Below, piece after piece: positions 42,427 through 50,995 of a DNA stretch of 64,000 nucleotides. Each line of letters begins with the position of its first letter. Positions within the stretch are counted from its first letter, which is position 1. The notes below the pieces were generated by a model. It did not search any database. It was not told the DNA's origin and worked only from the letters and a program-made list of their open reading frames with translations. The position numbers were made by a program, and so were the translations under genes. The stretch comes from Candidatus Poseidoniaceae archaeon (GTDB lineage Archaea > Thermoplasmatota > Poseidoniia > Poseidoniales > Poseidoniaceae): assembly GCA_028356125.1 (NCBI GenBank), contig JAOMTZ010000002.1, forward strand, positions 1 through 64,000, written 5' to 3'.

Positions 42427-43029
42427 TTACAACAAGTCCAAAGCCTCTGTCAGAATCGACTCGTTGGCCCAATATTTCTTATTCTTCCATATTGTTTTAC
42501 CATCACCATCTAGAACATATAACGAAGGTGTCGCTGGATTAGAGAAAGCTTCGGTATAATCATATTCAGTTAGTTCATTTCTGTCTACATCTATTGCTGA
42601 TTGACCATCAGTTGGTATCAAGACAGGCCACAGTGATTCAGTAGAACTATTGGATGAGGCGTATACATCAATAACCTCTTCTCGGTTTTCGAAGGAGGGA
42701 TAACGATGTACAGTTATGACTCTAGTATCATTCGAAATGTTGCCGCTACGCATCTCCCCGGCAATCATTTCGGTCCAATCGTGACAACCTGTACAACCTG
42801 TTGAAACCCAAAGAATAAGTGTGTTTTCACCATCTGCATCTTGCAGAATATCCATTTGCTGGCCTCGATCGATGTCCCTTCCTGCAGTGTCTGCAATCAA
42901 ATTCAGATGCTCGGGGACTTCGATTTCATTGGAAGGCACCTCTTCCTCCATACTCTTAGGGTTCGTACATCCCGGGATTATCAAAAGTATAGTGATAGCA
43001 ATAGCAACTGCATAGAAATCCTTTGCCAT
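42427..43029 (-). CDS. Thioredoxin-like lipoprotein
   Basis: Start ATG at 43029 (MAKDFYAVAIAITILLIIPGC) gives a 200-aa protein with a lipobox, C21 being the lipidation site. The mature part has WVSTGCTGCHDWTEM, a CxxC (C79/C82) in thioredoxin context, and NPATPSLYVLDGDGK with the cis-Pro loop. It is likely a membrane-attached thiol oxidoreductase outside the cell, of the TlpA type. Third thioredoxin-fold exported protein in the window. Divergent from the GT2 gene at 43117. Confidence 0.87.
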   Translation of the reverse strand: MAKDFYAVAIAITILLIIPGCTNPKSMEEEVPSNEIEVPEHLNLIADTAGRDIDRGQQMDILQDADGENTLILWVSTGCTGCHDWTEMIAGEMRSGNISNDTRVITVHRYPSFENREEVIDVYASSNSSTESLWPVLIPTDGQSAIDVDRNELTEYDYTEAFSNPATPSLYVLDGDGKTIWKNKKYWANESILTEALDLL

Positions 43030-43116
43030 GAGTCGAAATATCAACTTAGCCTTTTGAAGATTTGTTTAAACTAATCTAGCCATGAAGTTCATCATGAGAA
43101 TCTTGCTAGGGGTGCT

Positions 43117-43947
43117 ATGTACGACGGGATGATGGTCGGAGTAGTCATCCCCGCTCGTAACGAAGCTGAACATCTAACTGAGGTTTTGTCCACAATACCT
43201 GACTTTGTCGACAGGGTGGTAGTGGTTGATGATGGTTCCACAGATGGAACTGGGAAACTTGCTGTAAATGTAGAACTAGTCACACTCACAGGAGAGGGAG
43301 TTGGAGCGGCAATCGATGCTGGACATCGGCGAATGCTCGAATTGTTCGACCAGGAGTTCGTGTCGGTTGTAATTGCGGGAGACGGACAAATGGATCCATC
43401 CGATATGGAGAATTTGATATCTCCAATAATCGAAGGAAAGGCCCATCACTCAAAAGGAGAGAGATTAGACAGAGCCGGCAAGATGCCATTTTACAGGCGG
43501 ATTGGAACATTCCTACTAGCCATACTGACGACACTAGCGTGTGGCCAAAATATATCTGACCCTCAGTGTGGATATACTGCCACAAGTAGCAAAGTTCTCA
43601 AAACATGGAATTGGGATAAATCATGGAAAGGATATGGTTACCCAAATTGGTGGTTAATGCGACTGGCAGAAAATGGTTGGCGAATCAAACATGTTCCTGT
43701 TCGAGCCATTTACACTGGACAAAGAAGTGGAATCAAAGTTTCCACATTTCTACCAAAGGTTTCTTTGATGTTACTAATTGGTTTGCATTCTAGAATAATA
43801 CGCAACACAATCAAAAAGCCGAGCACATTACTAGTAATTACATGGGCAACATACCTGACTGGTTGGCTATACCACCCGGTTGCATTCTTAATTGCCCACA
43901 TTAGTGATAGAGTGCATGTTAGAAATATATTGAGGGACACTAGATGA
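43117..43947 (+). CDS. GT2 family glycosyltransferase with C-terminal membrane segments
   Basis: A 276-aa GT-A protein: VGVVIPARNEAEHLTEVL, VVVVDDGSTDGTGKLA, VVIAGDGQMDPSDMENL (DxD-like GDGQMD), FYRRIGTFLL, ISDPQCGYTATSSKVL. A hydrophobic stretch near 210-255 may contact or cross the membrane. The closest well-known relatives are dolichyl-phosphate sugar synthases and UDP-sugar transferases of N-glycosylation. The stop overlaps the parvulin start by four bases. ATG at 43117 or the internal ATG 43129 (MMVGVVIPARNE) could be used. Confidence 0.9.
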   Translation: MYDGMMVGVVIPARNEAEHLTEVLSTIPDFVDRVVVVDDGSTDGTGKLAVNVELVTLTGEGVGAAIDAGHRRMLELFDQEFVSVVIAGDGQMDPSDMENLISPIIEGKAHHSKGERLDRAGKMPFYRRIGTFLLAILTTLACGQNISDPQCGYTATSSKVLKTWNWDKSWKGYGYPNWWLMRLAENGWRIKHVPVRAIYTGQRSGIKVSTFLPKVSLMLLIGLHSRIIRNTIKKPSTLLVITWATYLTGWLYHPVAFLIAHISDRVHVRNILRDTR

Positions 43948-44249
43948 GAAGGCCTGGGAGATACGCACACGCCAGACACATATTGGTAGGGAGTAAGTCT
44001 CAGGCACAAGCTATTCTTAATGAAATTACTAACGCCAAAAAACCATTGAAGATATTCAAGAAAATGGCAAGAGATTATTCATCTTGCTCTACTGCTGAAA
44101 AGAAGGGAGACTTAGGTGAATTCCATGAGAAGCAAATGGTACCTGAGTTTTCGGAGCAGGTTTGGTCACAAGACTTGGAGCAGTGTGATTGCTTTATCAA
44201 AACTAGATTTGGATTCCATCTAATTTGGGTTCACTCTCGAGATGAATGA
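43944..44249 (+). CDS. Parvulin-type peptidyl-prolyl cis-trans isomerase
   Basis: A 101-aa stand-alone PpiC domain without signal peptide. ARHILVGSKSQAQAIL, FKKMARDYSSCSTAEKKGDLGEFHEKQMVPEFSEQVW and the end TRFGFHLIWVHSR are the family pattern, with the catalytic His near the N-terminus (H13) and F/H in the last strand. Probably a cytoplasmic folding helper. ATGA overlap with the glycosyltransferase. Confidence 0.92.
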   Translation: MRRPGRYAHARHILVGSKSQAQAILNEITNAKKPLKIFKKMARDYSSCSTAEKKGDLGEFHEKQMVPEFSEQVWSQDLEQCDCFIKTRFGFHLIWVHSRDE

Positions 44250-44272
44250 CTGCTAGCCTAAGCTGTTGTAAA

Positions 44273-44350
44273 TGGTGGGTCTGTCCAGATTTGAACTGGA
44301 GTCCAAGCGTCCCAAACGCCCGAGTATAGGCCAAGCTAACCCACAGACCC
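44273..44350 (-). tRNA. tRNA-Pro (UGG)
   Basis: Minus strand: acceptor GGGTCTG pairs with CAGACCC, discriminator A, and CCA is encoded. Anticodon stem GGGCG/CGCTT (two G-U) with loop TTTGGGA, anticodon TGG. T arm CCAGTTCAAATCTGG. Total 78 bases, without an intron. Confidence 0.94.
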
Positions 44351-44385
44351 TGCAAACCTTGCGCAATCGTTTCCCTTCTTGAATG

Positions 44386-44802
44386 TCACTGAAGAAGTAG
44401 ATATGAATTATCATCTCGATGAATCATCAAACCTTGCCCAACAGCCTCTTCTGCTACGTCTTCTGCAGAAATTGTTACTCCTTTTCCACGTAAAGCGCCT
44501 GCGAGCCTGTCCAAGGACACAATGTCCTCAATAGCAGCAATTCTAATGCATTCGAAAAGTAAGGTTGCGCTAGGATTGTCATTCACTTCTATTGTTTTTG
44601 GCAACTTTTGGCGCATCTCATCTCTGAGGTTTTCCGGCATGTTTGAGATTGCTACTTCTCTTTGGAGATCACTTGCGTTTTCAGCAACTGAAACTACCTG
44701 TAATTTATCACCTGCTGGAAAACCACAATGTGGACATTTTCGCGTCTTACCCATTATACCCCAGCACCGTTCACAATTGGAACAGCGAACAACGGTGTAC
44801 AA
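44386..44802 (-). CDS. Zinc-ribbon protein with C-terminal winged-helix-like region (DUF5817-like)
   Basis: A 138-aa protein. The N-terminus MYTVVRCSNCERCWGIMGKTRKCPHCG holds a CxxC...CxxC zinc ribbon, similar to the haloarchaeal DUF5817 start. The C-terminal part (LFECIRIAAIEDIVSLDRLAGALRGKGVTISAEDVAEEAVGQGLM) has a helix-turn-helix-like shape ending in a two-strand wing (IHRDDNSYLLLQ). Perhaps an RNA- or DNA-binding regulator. Nine bases downstream of the PvlArgDC-like gene on the minus strand. Confidence 0.75.
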   Translation of the reverse strand: MYTVVRCSNCERCWGIMGKTRKCPHCGFPAGDKLQVVSVAENASDLQREVAISNMPENLRDEMRQKLPKTIEVNDNPSATLLFECIRIAAIEDIVSLDRLAGALRGKGVTISAEDVAEEAVGQGLMIHRDDNSYLLLQ

Positions 44803-44811
44803 ATTATCACC

Positions 44812-45492
44812 TCAAAGTGAGAAGTCTGTATTTCCGCCACCAGGTGGTTTTCTTCCACCTGGCCTCATTGCAGGGGCTGCCGGCGCTTTGGTGTCAACTC
44901 TCTTGGCAGCATCCGCCATAGCATCTGTAGCTTGCCTAGTCAGGCCAGCGCGAACTCTTCCGACATTACCTCCGCCAGACATCTTGAGTGAATCTGGAAG
45001 AATCAAAGCAGCCATTGCAACTCCATAGTGGTCTTGTGCTGCTGTCACTTCATCAACTGCAACATCGAACGAAATAACTTCAAGATCTCTACTAGCCAAA
45101 CGCCTTTGCAGATTTCTCTTTAGTAGAGCTTCTGTTTCTTCATAGTCTAATTCAGTGGTAATCTTGGCCACAATTGCACATTCATCACCTTCTGGTGTAC
45201 GGCAAGCGGCCCAAGCCACACCCGCACATGCACTAGAGCCGCCGTAAGCATACGCTGTAGCTAAATGACATTCAACCAATGAACCCATTGGTAATGGGAG
45301 AGGTGGTGTTGCTTCGAACCCCATGGGTAAGAAAGCACCGTGTACTTCAATCAGTCTTGAGTCACCGAGGCCCATTTCAACTAAGCCTTGGTCATAAGCA
45401 TCTTCTGCATTCTCTCCCCAAGGAGCGACTGCTGTCATTAACCAACCAGGGCATGCTCCTGCCGATGCGGGGTTGTTACCAGAACTGTACAT
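44812..45492 (-). CDS. Pyruvoyl-dependent arginine decarboxylase homologue lacking the self-cleavage serine
   Basis: The 226-aa protein aligns along its length with archaeal PvlArgDC as I recall M. jannaschii MJ0316: DAYDQGLVEMGLGDSRLIEV against its AFDGALLNAGIGNVNLIRI, LPMGSLVE against LPMGALVP, and HYGVAMAALIL near the end. The Ser52-Ser53 site that is cut to form the pyruvoyl group reads His51-Gly52 here (IEVHGAFLP), and the Glu109 position appears to be Lys. So it should not be able to form the cofactor. A Gly/Pro/Lys-rich 25-aa tail ends it (MRPGGRKPPGGGNTDF). Either a pseudoenzyme or a new function. Cotranscribed with the Zn-ribbon gene. Confidence 0.72.
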   Translation of the reverse strand: MYSSGNNPASAGACPGWLMTAVAPWGENAEDAYDQGLVEMGLGDSRLIEVHGAFLPMGFEATPPLPLPMGSLVECHLATAYAYGGSSACAGVAWAACRTPEGDECAIVAKITTELDYEETEALLKRNLQRRLASRDLEVISFDVAVDEVTAAQDHYGVAMAALILPDSLKMSGGGNVGRVRAGLTRQATDAMADAAKRVDTKAPAAPAMRPGGRKPPGGGNTDFSL

Positions 45493-45545
45493 ATTAGGGT
45501 CGAGGATGGGCTAGGTTCATCAAGACCGTGGTCCGAGTAGTTAGT

Positions 45546-45833
45546 ATGGCAAGCAATTCAAGGGGAGTCTTATTGCTTGGAGGAGGTGCTATGATTGCAG
45601 TTGCTGCAGTCAGTTCAACTACTCACGGAAAGGGATGGATTGTTCCAATGGCCATCTTGCTTTCAATAATCCTAGCCATTTTATTATTTTCAACTCTGAC
45701 TTCTAGCAGTGATAAAATACAGGGAAGCACACCTATTAATGTTAGAAAACAGATTCATTCAGAAAATATAGAATCTGTTACTGAAGACCTACCCGAACCT
45801 AGTGAATCCGGAATTGAGTTACCAATGTTGTAA
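45546..45833 (+). CDS. Small two-helix membrane protein, unknown function
   Basis: ATG at 45546 (MASNSRGVLLLGG) gives 95 aa; GTG at 45528 is the longer option. Two hydrophobic segments (GVLLLGGGAMIAVAAV and IVPMAILLSIILAILLFSTL) are followed by a polar, acidic tail of about 45 residues. No family recognised. Convergent with the ZPR1 gene, with 3 bases between. Confidence 0.65.
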   Translation: MASNSRGVLLLGGGAMIAVAAVSSTTHGKGWIVPMAILLSIILAILLFSTLTSSSDKIQGSTPINVRKQIHSENIESVTEDLPEPSESGIELPML

Positions 45834-45836
45834 CCA

Positions 45837-46445
45837 CTATTCTACATCACTTTGACTGAACACAGGTGGTTCTGGCCCCACCGGTAAATCTTCTAACTCT
45901 AAAGCGTCTAACTCCCGCATTGTCGCGTCGCCATGAAGAATCTGTGAGTGCCCATTCGGGTCAAGCAATTCAACTGTTATAGGGCGTGGAATTGGGTCCT
46001 CTTTCAATTCAAGTAGAGTAGTATGCATATCCTGTAATCTCTTGATATCTTCAATGTCGGAATCATCGGCATAACACTGTCGAGTGACCATAACAATGAT
46101 TTCCATAAAACGATCTATTACGCCTTCAACATTTGAAACATAACCGGTGGATGCTGTTCCTGGTTTAACCTCTAAATCTAGTTCCGGTATTCTTACTGTA
46201 CAGGAAGATGAACGTACAACCCTTGCACGAATGTGCTCAGGTTTGCTGATAAGTAATTGACAACTACCGGGCTTCTTACCTTCTGCAGGTATGAAATCGG
46301 ATTGTCTCCAACCGCATGCATGACAAAGAACAGTGACTTGGGTATGCTCACCAAAATATGGAATCTCATCAATATGTGTCATCATCCTTACTTGGCCTTC
46401 AGCTTTACAGATAGGGCATGGTATTTCGACAGGTACTTCATCCAT
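45837..46445 (-). CDS. ZPR1-family zinc finger protein
   Basis: A 202-aa archaeal ZPR1. The zinc finger is CPICKAEGQVRMMTHIDEIPYFGEHTQVTVLCHACGWRQSD (C-x2-C...C-x2-C), followed by the characteristic beta domain (RVVRSSSCTVRIPELDLEVKPGT...TVEGVIDRF) and DPNGHS near the end. In eukaryotes ZPR1 helps fold eEF1A; the archaeal single-domain form may do the same. It starts nine bases after the next upstream gene's stop. Confidence 0.93.
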   Translation of the reverse strand: MDEVPVEIPCPICKAEGQVRMMTHIDEIPYFGEHTQVTVLCHACGWRQSDFIPAEGKKPGSCQLLISKPEHIRARVVRSSSCTVRIPELDLEVKPGTASTGYVSNVEGVIDRFMEIIVMVTRQCYADDSDIEDIKRLQDMHTTLLELKEDPIPRPITVELLDPNGHSQILHGDATMRELDALELEDLPVGPEPPVFSQSDVE

Positions 46446-46454
46446 GTAATCACC

Positions 46455-46919
46455 TCAATTAAACTCTGAAGAATCTGCAGCAAATGCTTCAGATTCAACA
46501 CCATTAACACCACGGCAGCCCGGAGGTAAAAGCATCAACCTAGTTTCAGTAAGACGGATAATCTGACCCCCTAAATCGTTTTCAATAAATTTGTTCAACC
46601 TCTCGATTGCTGTTTGAAGTTCTAACTTACGATTTAGCAACTTCTCCATACGAACTATGGCTGCCTCACCATCGGCTAGCCAATCCATTAATTGGAGAAC
46701 ACCAGTAAGGTCGTGTAGAGTTGCCCTATGAATTACTAATCCATCAACCACTTTTGGAACAGGAGCTGTAGGATACAGTTTCTCTAAATCATGGTAAGTT
46801 GTATTACCTTGACTATTAGAGGTAGGAAGCGAGGATTCTTCAGAGGGTAAATTCAACCTTCTAGGGGCTTGGCCAGAGAAAGCATCCAGCGAAGTCTGCT
46901 TATCCCCCTCCTCGCTCAT
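46455..46919 (-). CDS. Hypothetical 154-aa protein upstream of ZPR1
   Basis: Not recognised. A 60-aa polar, Ser/Pro/Thr-rich start with likely disorder is followed by a helical core (HDLTGVLQLMDWLADGEAAIVRMEKLLNRKLELQTAIERLNKFIE) and a short C-terminal strand region (IIRLTETRLMLLPPGCRGVNG). Soluble, no signal peptide. Nine bases between its stop and the ZPR1 start imply cotranscription. Divergent from the proteasome beta gene. Confidence 0.7.
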   Translation of the reverse strand: MSEEGDKQTSLDAFSGQAPRRLNLPSEESSLPTSNSQGNTTYHDLEKLYPTAPVPKVVDGLVIHRATLHDLTGVLQLMDWLADGEAAIVRMEKLLNRKLELQTAIERLNKFIENDLGGQIIRLTETRLMLLPPGCRGVNGVESEAFAADSSEFN

Positions 46920-47011
46920 AGTAGGGTCGGTGTGACGGTTGGTTGATAAGGGTCCCGCGAGACGCAGGTATCATCCCGCCTAATCTGTCGGGAACCTATC
47001 GAGTTGAGAAC

Positions 47012-47635
47012 ATGGAAGACAGTCCCTTAGCAGTCAAAACTGGAACTAGTACAATCGGTATTACATTTAATGGAGGAGTAGTAGTTGGAGCTGACCACAG
47101 AGCAACTATGGGTCACTTCGTTGCAAACAAGAGTGTACAGAAGTTGTTCAAAATTGGAAACAATCTAGCTCTAACAACTGCTGGACTTGTAGGTCATGCT
47201 CAATCATTAGCACGTACACTTGCTGCAGAAGTATCCCTGTTTGAACTACGCCGAGGAGATTCTATGACCGTAAAGGGAGCTGCAACACTAACTGCAAACA
47301 TCCTATCAGGAAGACCTCATTGGGTACAATTACTAATCGTTGGAGTCGACAATGATGGCGGCTCTGTATACTCAATAGATTCTGCTGGCGGCTCAATACC
47401 TGACACTTACTGTGCAACAGGTTCTGGATCCCCATACATGTATGGTGTCCTAGAAGACGGATTCAGTGAAAATATGTCCAGAAAGGACGCAGTGGCTCTA
47501 GCTGCTCGCTCACTTTCTGCTTCTGCACAACGTGATGCAGCATCTGGAAATGGTATGGATTTGGCTGTAATTACAGCGAAAGACGGATATGTACCAGTCG
47601 ACCAGAGCGAAATCGCCGCCGCACTCAAAAGGTGA
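47012..47635 (+). CDS. psmB: Proteasome beta subunit
   Basis: ATG at 47012 gives MEDSPLAVKTG, a short propeptide, before the Thr nucleophile of TSTIGITFNGGVVVGADHRATMGHFVANKSVQKLF. Catalytic Asp17 (GADHRA) and Lys33 (NKSVQK) are in place, and SGSPYMYGVLEDGF and the GNGMDLAVIT strand follow. A longer TTG start at 46943 would add 23 residues without family resemblance. The protein forms the inner rings of the 20S proteasome; the alpha subunit is not in the window. Confidence 0.95.
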   Translation: MEDSPLAVKTGTSTIGITFNGGVVVGADHRATMGHFVANKSVQKLFKIGNNLALTTAGLVGHAQSLARTLAAEVSLFELRRGDSMTVKGAATLTANILSGRPHWVQLLIVGVDNDGGSVYSIDSAGGSIPDTYCATGSGSPYMYGVLEDGFSENMSRKDAVALAARSLSASAQRDAASGNGMDLAVITAKDGYVPVDQSEIAAALKR

Positions 47636-47709
47636 GGCATTCCCACTCCACCTGCGGGTTAGTCCCGTGGATCTCCACCTCGGGGGTTCACAATGTCAAT
47701 CAGTGGGAC

Positions 47710-47717
47710 GGAGGTGA
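47710..47717 (+). promoter_or_regulatory. Full-length Shine-Dalgarno site of aCPSF1
   Basis: ggaggtga, 5 bases before ATG 47723, is the complete complement of the archaeal 16S rRNA 3' end. It decides the start: the ORF-track start at 47693 would place this site inside the coding region. Confidence 0.8.
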
Positions 47718-47722
47718 ACACG

Positions 47723-49627
47723 ATGAGACTTAGTTTCAAAGAAATGAAAGATGCGATAGCAAAAATCGTGCCGAAAGGAATCGAATATGACGTCGATTTA
47801 GAGGCAGGAGATATTGCGATAATTACACCCACACCAGATTCATTTGGTGGAGGCGAAGGACTAATTGGAAAAATAGCAAAAAAAATCAAGAGAAGAGTTG
47901 TTCTTCGACCACATGCTTCAATTATGAAAGATGAAAAAGAAACTGAAGAGTTCATACGAGATTTAATTGAAGAAGTAGCAGGAATCGATTCGATTTACTT
48001 CGATGCTTGTTACTGCGAGGTTACAGTAATCTGTAACAACCCTGGTGAAGCAGTAGGAAGAAGAGGAGCGAACGCAAAAGCTATTCGAGATAATTGTGGC
48101 TGGATGGTCAAATTCGAAAGAACTGCACCTATCCACTCCAAGACTGTTCACGATATCAAAGGCTACAGAGCATCCCATGCTAAAGAACGCCGTAAGTTGT
48201 TGAAAGATTTCGGATTGAACATTTACCGACCCAAGCGCCCGGGTTCCTTCTGGGTTAGGACGACTGGGCTTGGCTCATACAGAGAAGTTGGAAGGGCTTG
48301 TCACCTTGTTACGACAAACGAAAGCCGCGTAATGATCGATGTCGGAGTTAATATTGCATCAGATACAGACCCTATGCCTTACTTTACTGCGCCTGAAGCA
48401 CTACCTATGGAGAAAATGGATGCCGTTATTCTAACACACGCGCATCTAGACCACGCAGGTATGTTGCCCGTTCTTTTCAGATATGGCTACAGAGGACCTG
48501 TTTACTGCACACCACCGACAAGGGACATGATGCTATTGTTGCAATCAGATTACCTCAAGGTTGGAGGCGCTGAGGGTAAAAGAGCTCCATATGACATGGA
48601 AGATATACGAACTTGTATGCGCCACGTTGTTGACGTTGATTGGGGACAAACTGTCGACATCGCACCCGATATGAAACTGACATTCCATAATGCAGGTCAC
48701 ATTCTTGGTTCATCATCAGTTCACCTTCATGTAGGAGATGGGAAGCATAACATCGTATTCTCAGGGGACCAGAAGTATGAGAAATCATGGTTGTTCGATG
48801 CTGCTAACACTAGATTCCCTCGTTGTGAAACTTTGGTTATTGAATCGACATATGGCGCATCCGGAGATTTCCAGCCTAGCCGTGAAGAAGCAAATCAAGA
48901 ACTTCAGGATATTGTGAGCCGTACGATACAGAGAGGAGGCAAAATGATTTGTCCTGTATTCGCAGTTGGTAGATCCCAAGAAGTTATGATTGCAATCGAT
49001 GAGTTGTTCCGTTCAGGAAGTGTAAAACCAGTACCTGTCTACCTGGATGGTATGATTCAGGAAGCAACTGCTATACATTCATCACATCCAAATTATCTGA
49101 CACAGGCTCTGAGAAAGAGCCTACTGAAAGATGATGGAAACAATCCGTTCACAAGTGAATGGTTCAGACCTGTTCAGGGAAGAGACATGAGGGAATCTAT
49201 CATTATGGATAGCAGCCCATGTATTGTTCTAGCAACTAGTGGAATGATGAATGGGGGGCCAGTAATGAATTACTTCCAGAATTGGGCACATGAAAACCGA
49301 AATTCACTCTGCTTTGTAGGATACCAAGCCGAAGGAACATTGGGTAGAAGATTACAGAAAGGATTCAGTGAAGTTCCAATGGTTATCAATGGACAAACTG
49401 AGATTGTCAAGATTGGTTGCGAAATGGCAACTATTGATGGATTCAGTGGACACTCAGATAGAAGACAACTTCTTGAGTTCATTGAGAACATGAGTCCAAG
49501 GCCAAAGAATGTTATTTGCCACCATGGTGATTACTTCAAGTGTAACGAATTGGGAAGAACGCTACGTGAGAAGTTCAAGGTTAGGACTTATGCACCTCAA
49601 AACCTTGAGACTGTCAGACTTTCCTGA
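47723..49627 (+). CDS. KH-domain/beta-CASP ribonuclease aCPSF1 (FttA), transcription termination factor
   Basis: A 634-aa protein. The first ~150 residues are the two-KH module (IDSIYFDACYCEVTVICNNPGEAVGRRGANAKAIRDNCGW). The metallo-beta-lactamase core follows with motif 2 LTHAHLDHAGMLPVL, GHILGSSSVHLHV, SGDQKYEKS and the beta-CASP region ESTYGASGDFQPSREEANQEL. C-terminal elements are SSGMMNGGPVMNYF and FSGHSDRRQLLEFI. It cuts RNA endonucleolytically at U-rich sites and drives archaeal transcription termination. Start is fixed by the Shine-Dalgarno site. It follows psmB and abuts convergent trpS. Confidence 0.96.
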   Translation: MRLSFKEMKDAIAKIVPKGIEYDVDLEAGDIAIITPTPDSFGGGEGLIGKIAKKIKRRVVLRPHASIMKDEKETEEFIRDLIEEVAGIDSIYFDACYCEVTVICNNPGEAVGRRGANAKAIRDNCGWMVKFERTAPIHSKTVHDIKGYRASHAKERRKLLKDFGLNIYRPKRPGSFWVRTTGLGSYREVGRACHLVTTNESRVMIDVGVNIASDTDPMPYFTAPEALPMEKMDAVILTHAHLDHAGMLPVLFRYGYRGPVYCTPPTRDMMLLLQSDYLKVGGAEGKRAPYDMEDIRTCMRHVVDVDWGQTVDIAPDMKLTFHNAGHILGSSSVHLHVGDGKHNIVFSGDQKYEKSWLFDAANTRFPRCETLVIESTYGASGDFQPSREEANQELQDIVSRTIQRGGKMICPVFAVGRSQEVMIAIDELFRSGSVKPVPVYLDGMIQEATAIHSSHPNYLTQALRKSLLKDDGNNPFTSEWFRPVQGRDMRESIIMDSSPCIVLATSGMMNGGPVMNYFQNWAHENRNSLCFVGYQAEGTLGRRLQKGFSEVPMVINGQTEIVKIGCEMATIDGFSGHSDRRQLLEFIENMSPRPKNVICHHGDYFKCNELGRTLREKFKVRTYAPQNLETVRLS

Positions 49628-50995
49628 TTAATCGAAGAACTGCTCCACCAAGTGAGCTGTTTGATCTCGCATTTCAGACAGATTACCAAGCCATTCCGTG
49701 GCTCTTTCGATACACATTTGTTTCATTTCTCCAGCCAAGATTTTACCTGCACGGTAACCTTGGTTTATTTCAGCCAAGAATGCGTCATCTTCTTCGAAGA
49801 AATACATCATATACTGATATGCGACGTCTTTGTCAGGATCTCCGCCTAATCTTCGATGTTCTTCTAGAGTTGCTTGACCACCAGAATATGACTTTTTGAT
49901 TTTCTTTTCTGCAGTAGCAATATCATCAGAAAGGAATAATGTTGTTTTTGGTTTAGATGATGACATTTTGTCACCAGTCATACCAACTGCAAACCTATGG
50001 TAAGTGCTGGAAGGAGCAAGTAAGCCCATCCCACCCATACTTCTCTCCAATGCAAGAAGTGCCATACGGATTGAGGATTTATCACGAGGAGTTGCGCTTG
50101 GAATATTCACAGTCCCATGTTTGGGGTTAGACATGATATCTGAAAAACCTAAACCTGAAATAGCAGCCACTATTTTTGCGAATACATCTTTCTGCTTTTC
50201 TTTGTTAACACGGCCATTGGCTTCAACACCCATTATCAAAGCATTATCTTCTTGGACAGAAACGCCAACCTGTAATCCCATCTTGGCATCGCTAACGTTG
50301 AACCAGTTTGTCTTGGAAGCAAGACCGCGCGTCAACCTTAGGTGGGGATCTTGGTCCACACCAACAGGGACTACTACCGGACGCAAACCCCCGTATTCAT
50401 CCAACTGAGGATGAAGGATATCACCTGCTTGAACCAGAGGTGCTTGCACATGAGCTAGATTTGTAGCACCATCAAAACCGTATATTGCTTCTAACTCTGA
50501 TAGGTTTGTCCTTTTACCCAACTGGAAACCTAAGCGTTGAACAACACTCCTTTCAGATTGAAAATAGACTGTTGTTTTCTCTGGGTCCAGACCCAGTGCT
50601 GCATAATTCGCCACATATTCTTGTGATGCAATCTTACGACCCTCTGCCAATGAAATACCTCTGGTAGCAGTGGATTCTAAATCAGCGACTGCAATGGTAA
50701 CATCCCCGCCTTGCTTCTGAAACCAATTTACTTGATCGATAACCATCGAATGACCAAGATGCATCATTCCAGATGGCATTAACCCCGTAAGAACACCGAA
50801 TGGGTCACCCTTTCTCTTAGCCTCGAGGACAACATCTAGCTCTCGGTGAGCGAATACAATATCTCTACGGTGAAGCCTTGAAGGGTCATTCAATTTGACA
50901 TTCGACATTGAAGATAATCCGAATTGCTCGATGATCCTCGAGTAATCTGTGGATTGAGATGAGCCCCAAGGATCGATGGTTACTTCATCATTCAT
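49628..50995 (-). CDS. trpS: Tryptophanyl-tRNA synthetase (archaeal/eukaryotic type)
   Basis: A 455-aa class Ic synthetase. The N-terminus MNDEVTIDPWGSS has the archaeal/eukaryotic DPWG motif. The HIGH-equivalent is PSGMMHLGHSMVI, and the KMSKS loop is GDKMSSSKPKTTLFL. Three ATGs in a row start the ORF (51001, 50998, 50995); GGTGATG overlaps the first, so I pick the third, 5 bases past the GGTGA. The 3' end of the upstream surface-protein gene overlaps the start (50988). Confidence 0.94.
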   Translation of the reverse strand: MNDEVTIDPWGSSQSTDYSRIIEQFGLSSMSNVKLNDPSRLHRRDIVFAHRELDVVLEAKRKGDPFGVLTGLMPSGMMHLGHSMVIDQVNWFQKQGGDVTIAVADLESTATRGISLAEGRKIASQEYVANYAALGLDPEKTTVYFQSERSVVQRLGFQLGKRTNLSELEAIYGFDGATNLAHVQAPLVQAGDILHPQLDEYGGLRPVVVPVGVDQDPHLRLTRGLASKTNWFNVSDAKMGLQVGVSVQEDNALIMGVEANGRVNKEKQKDVFAKIVAAISGLGFSDIMSNPKHGTVNIPSATPRDKSSIRMALLALERSMGGMGLLAPSSTYHRFAVGMTGDKMSSSKPKTTLFLSDDIATAEKKIKKSYSGGQATLEEHRRLGGDPDKDVAYQYMMYFFEEDDAFLAEINQGYRAGKILAGEMKQMCIERATEWLGNLSEMRDQTAHLVEQFFD

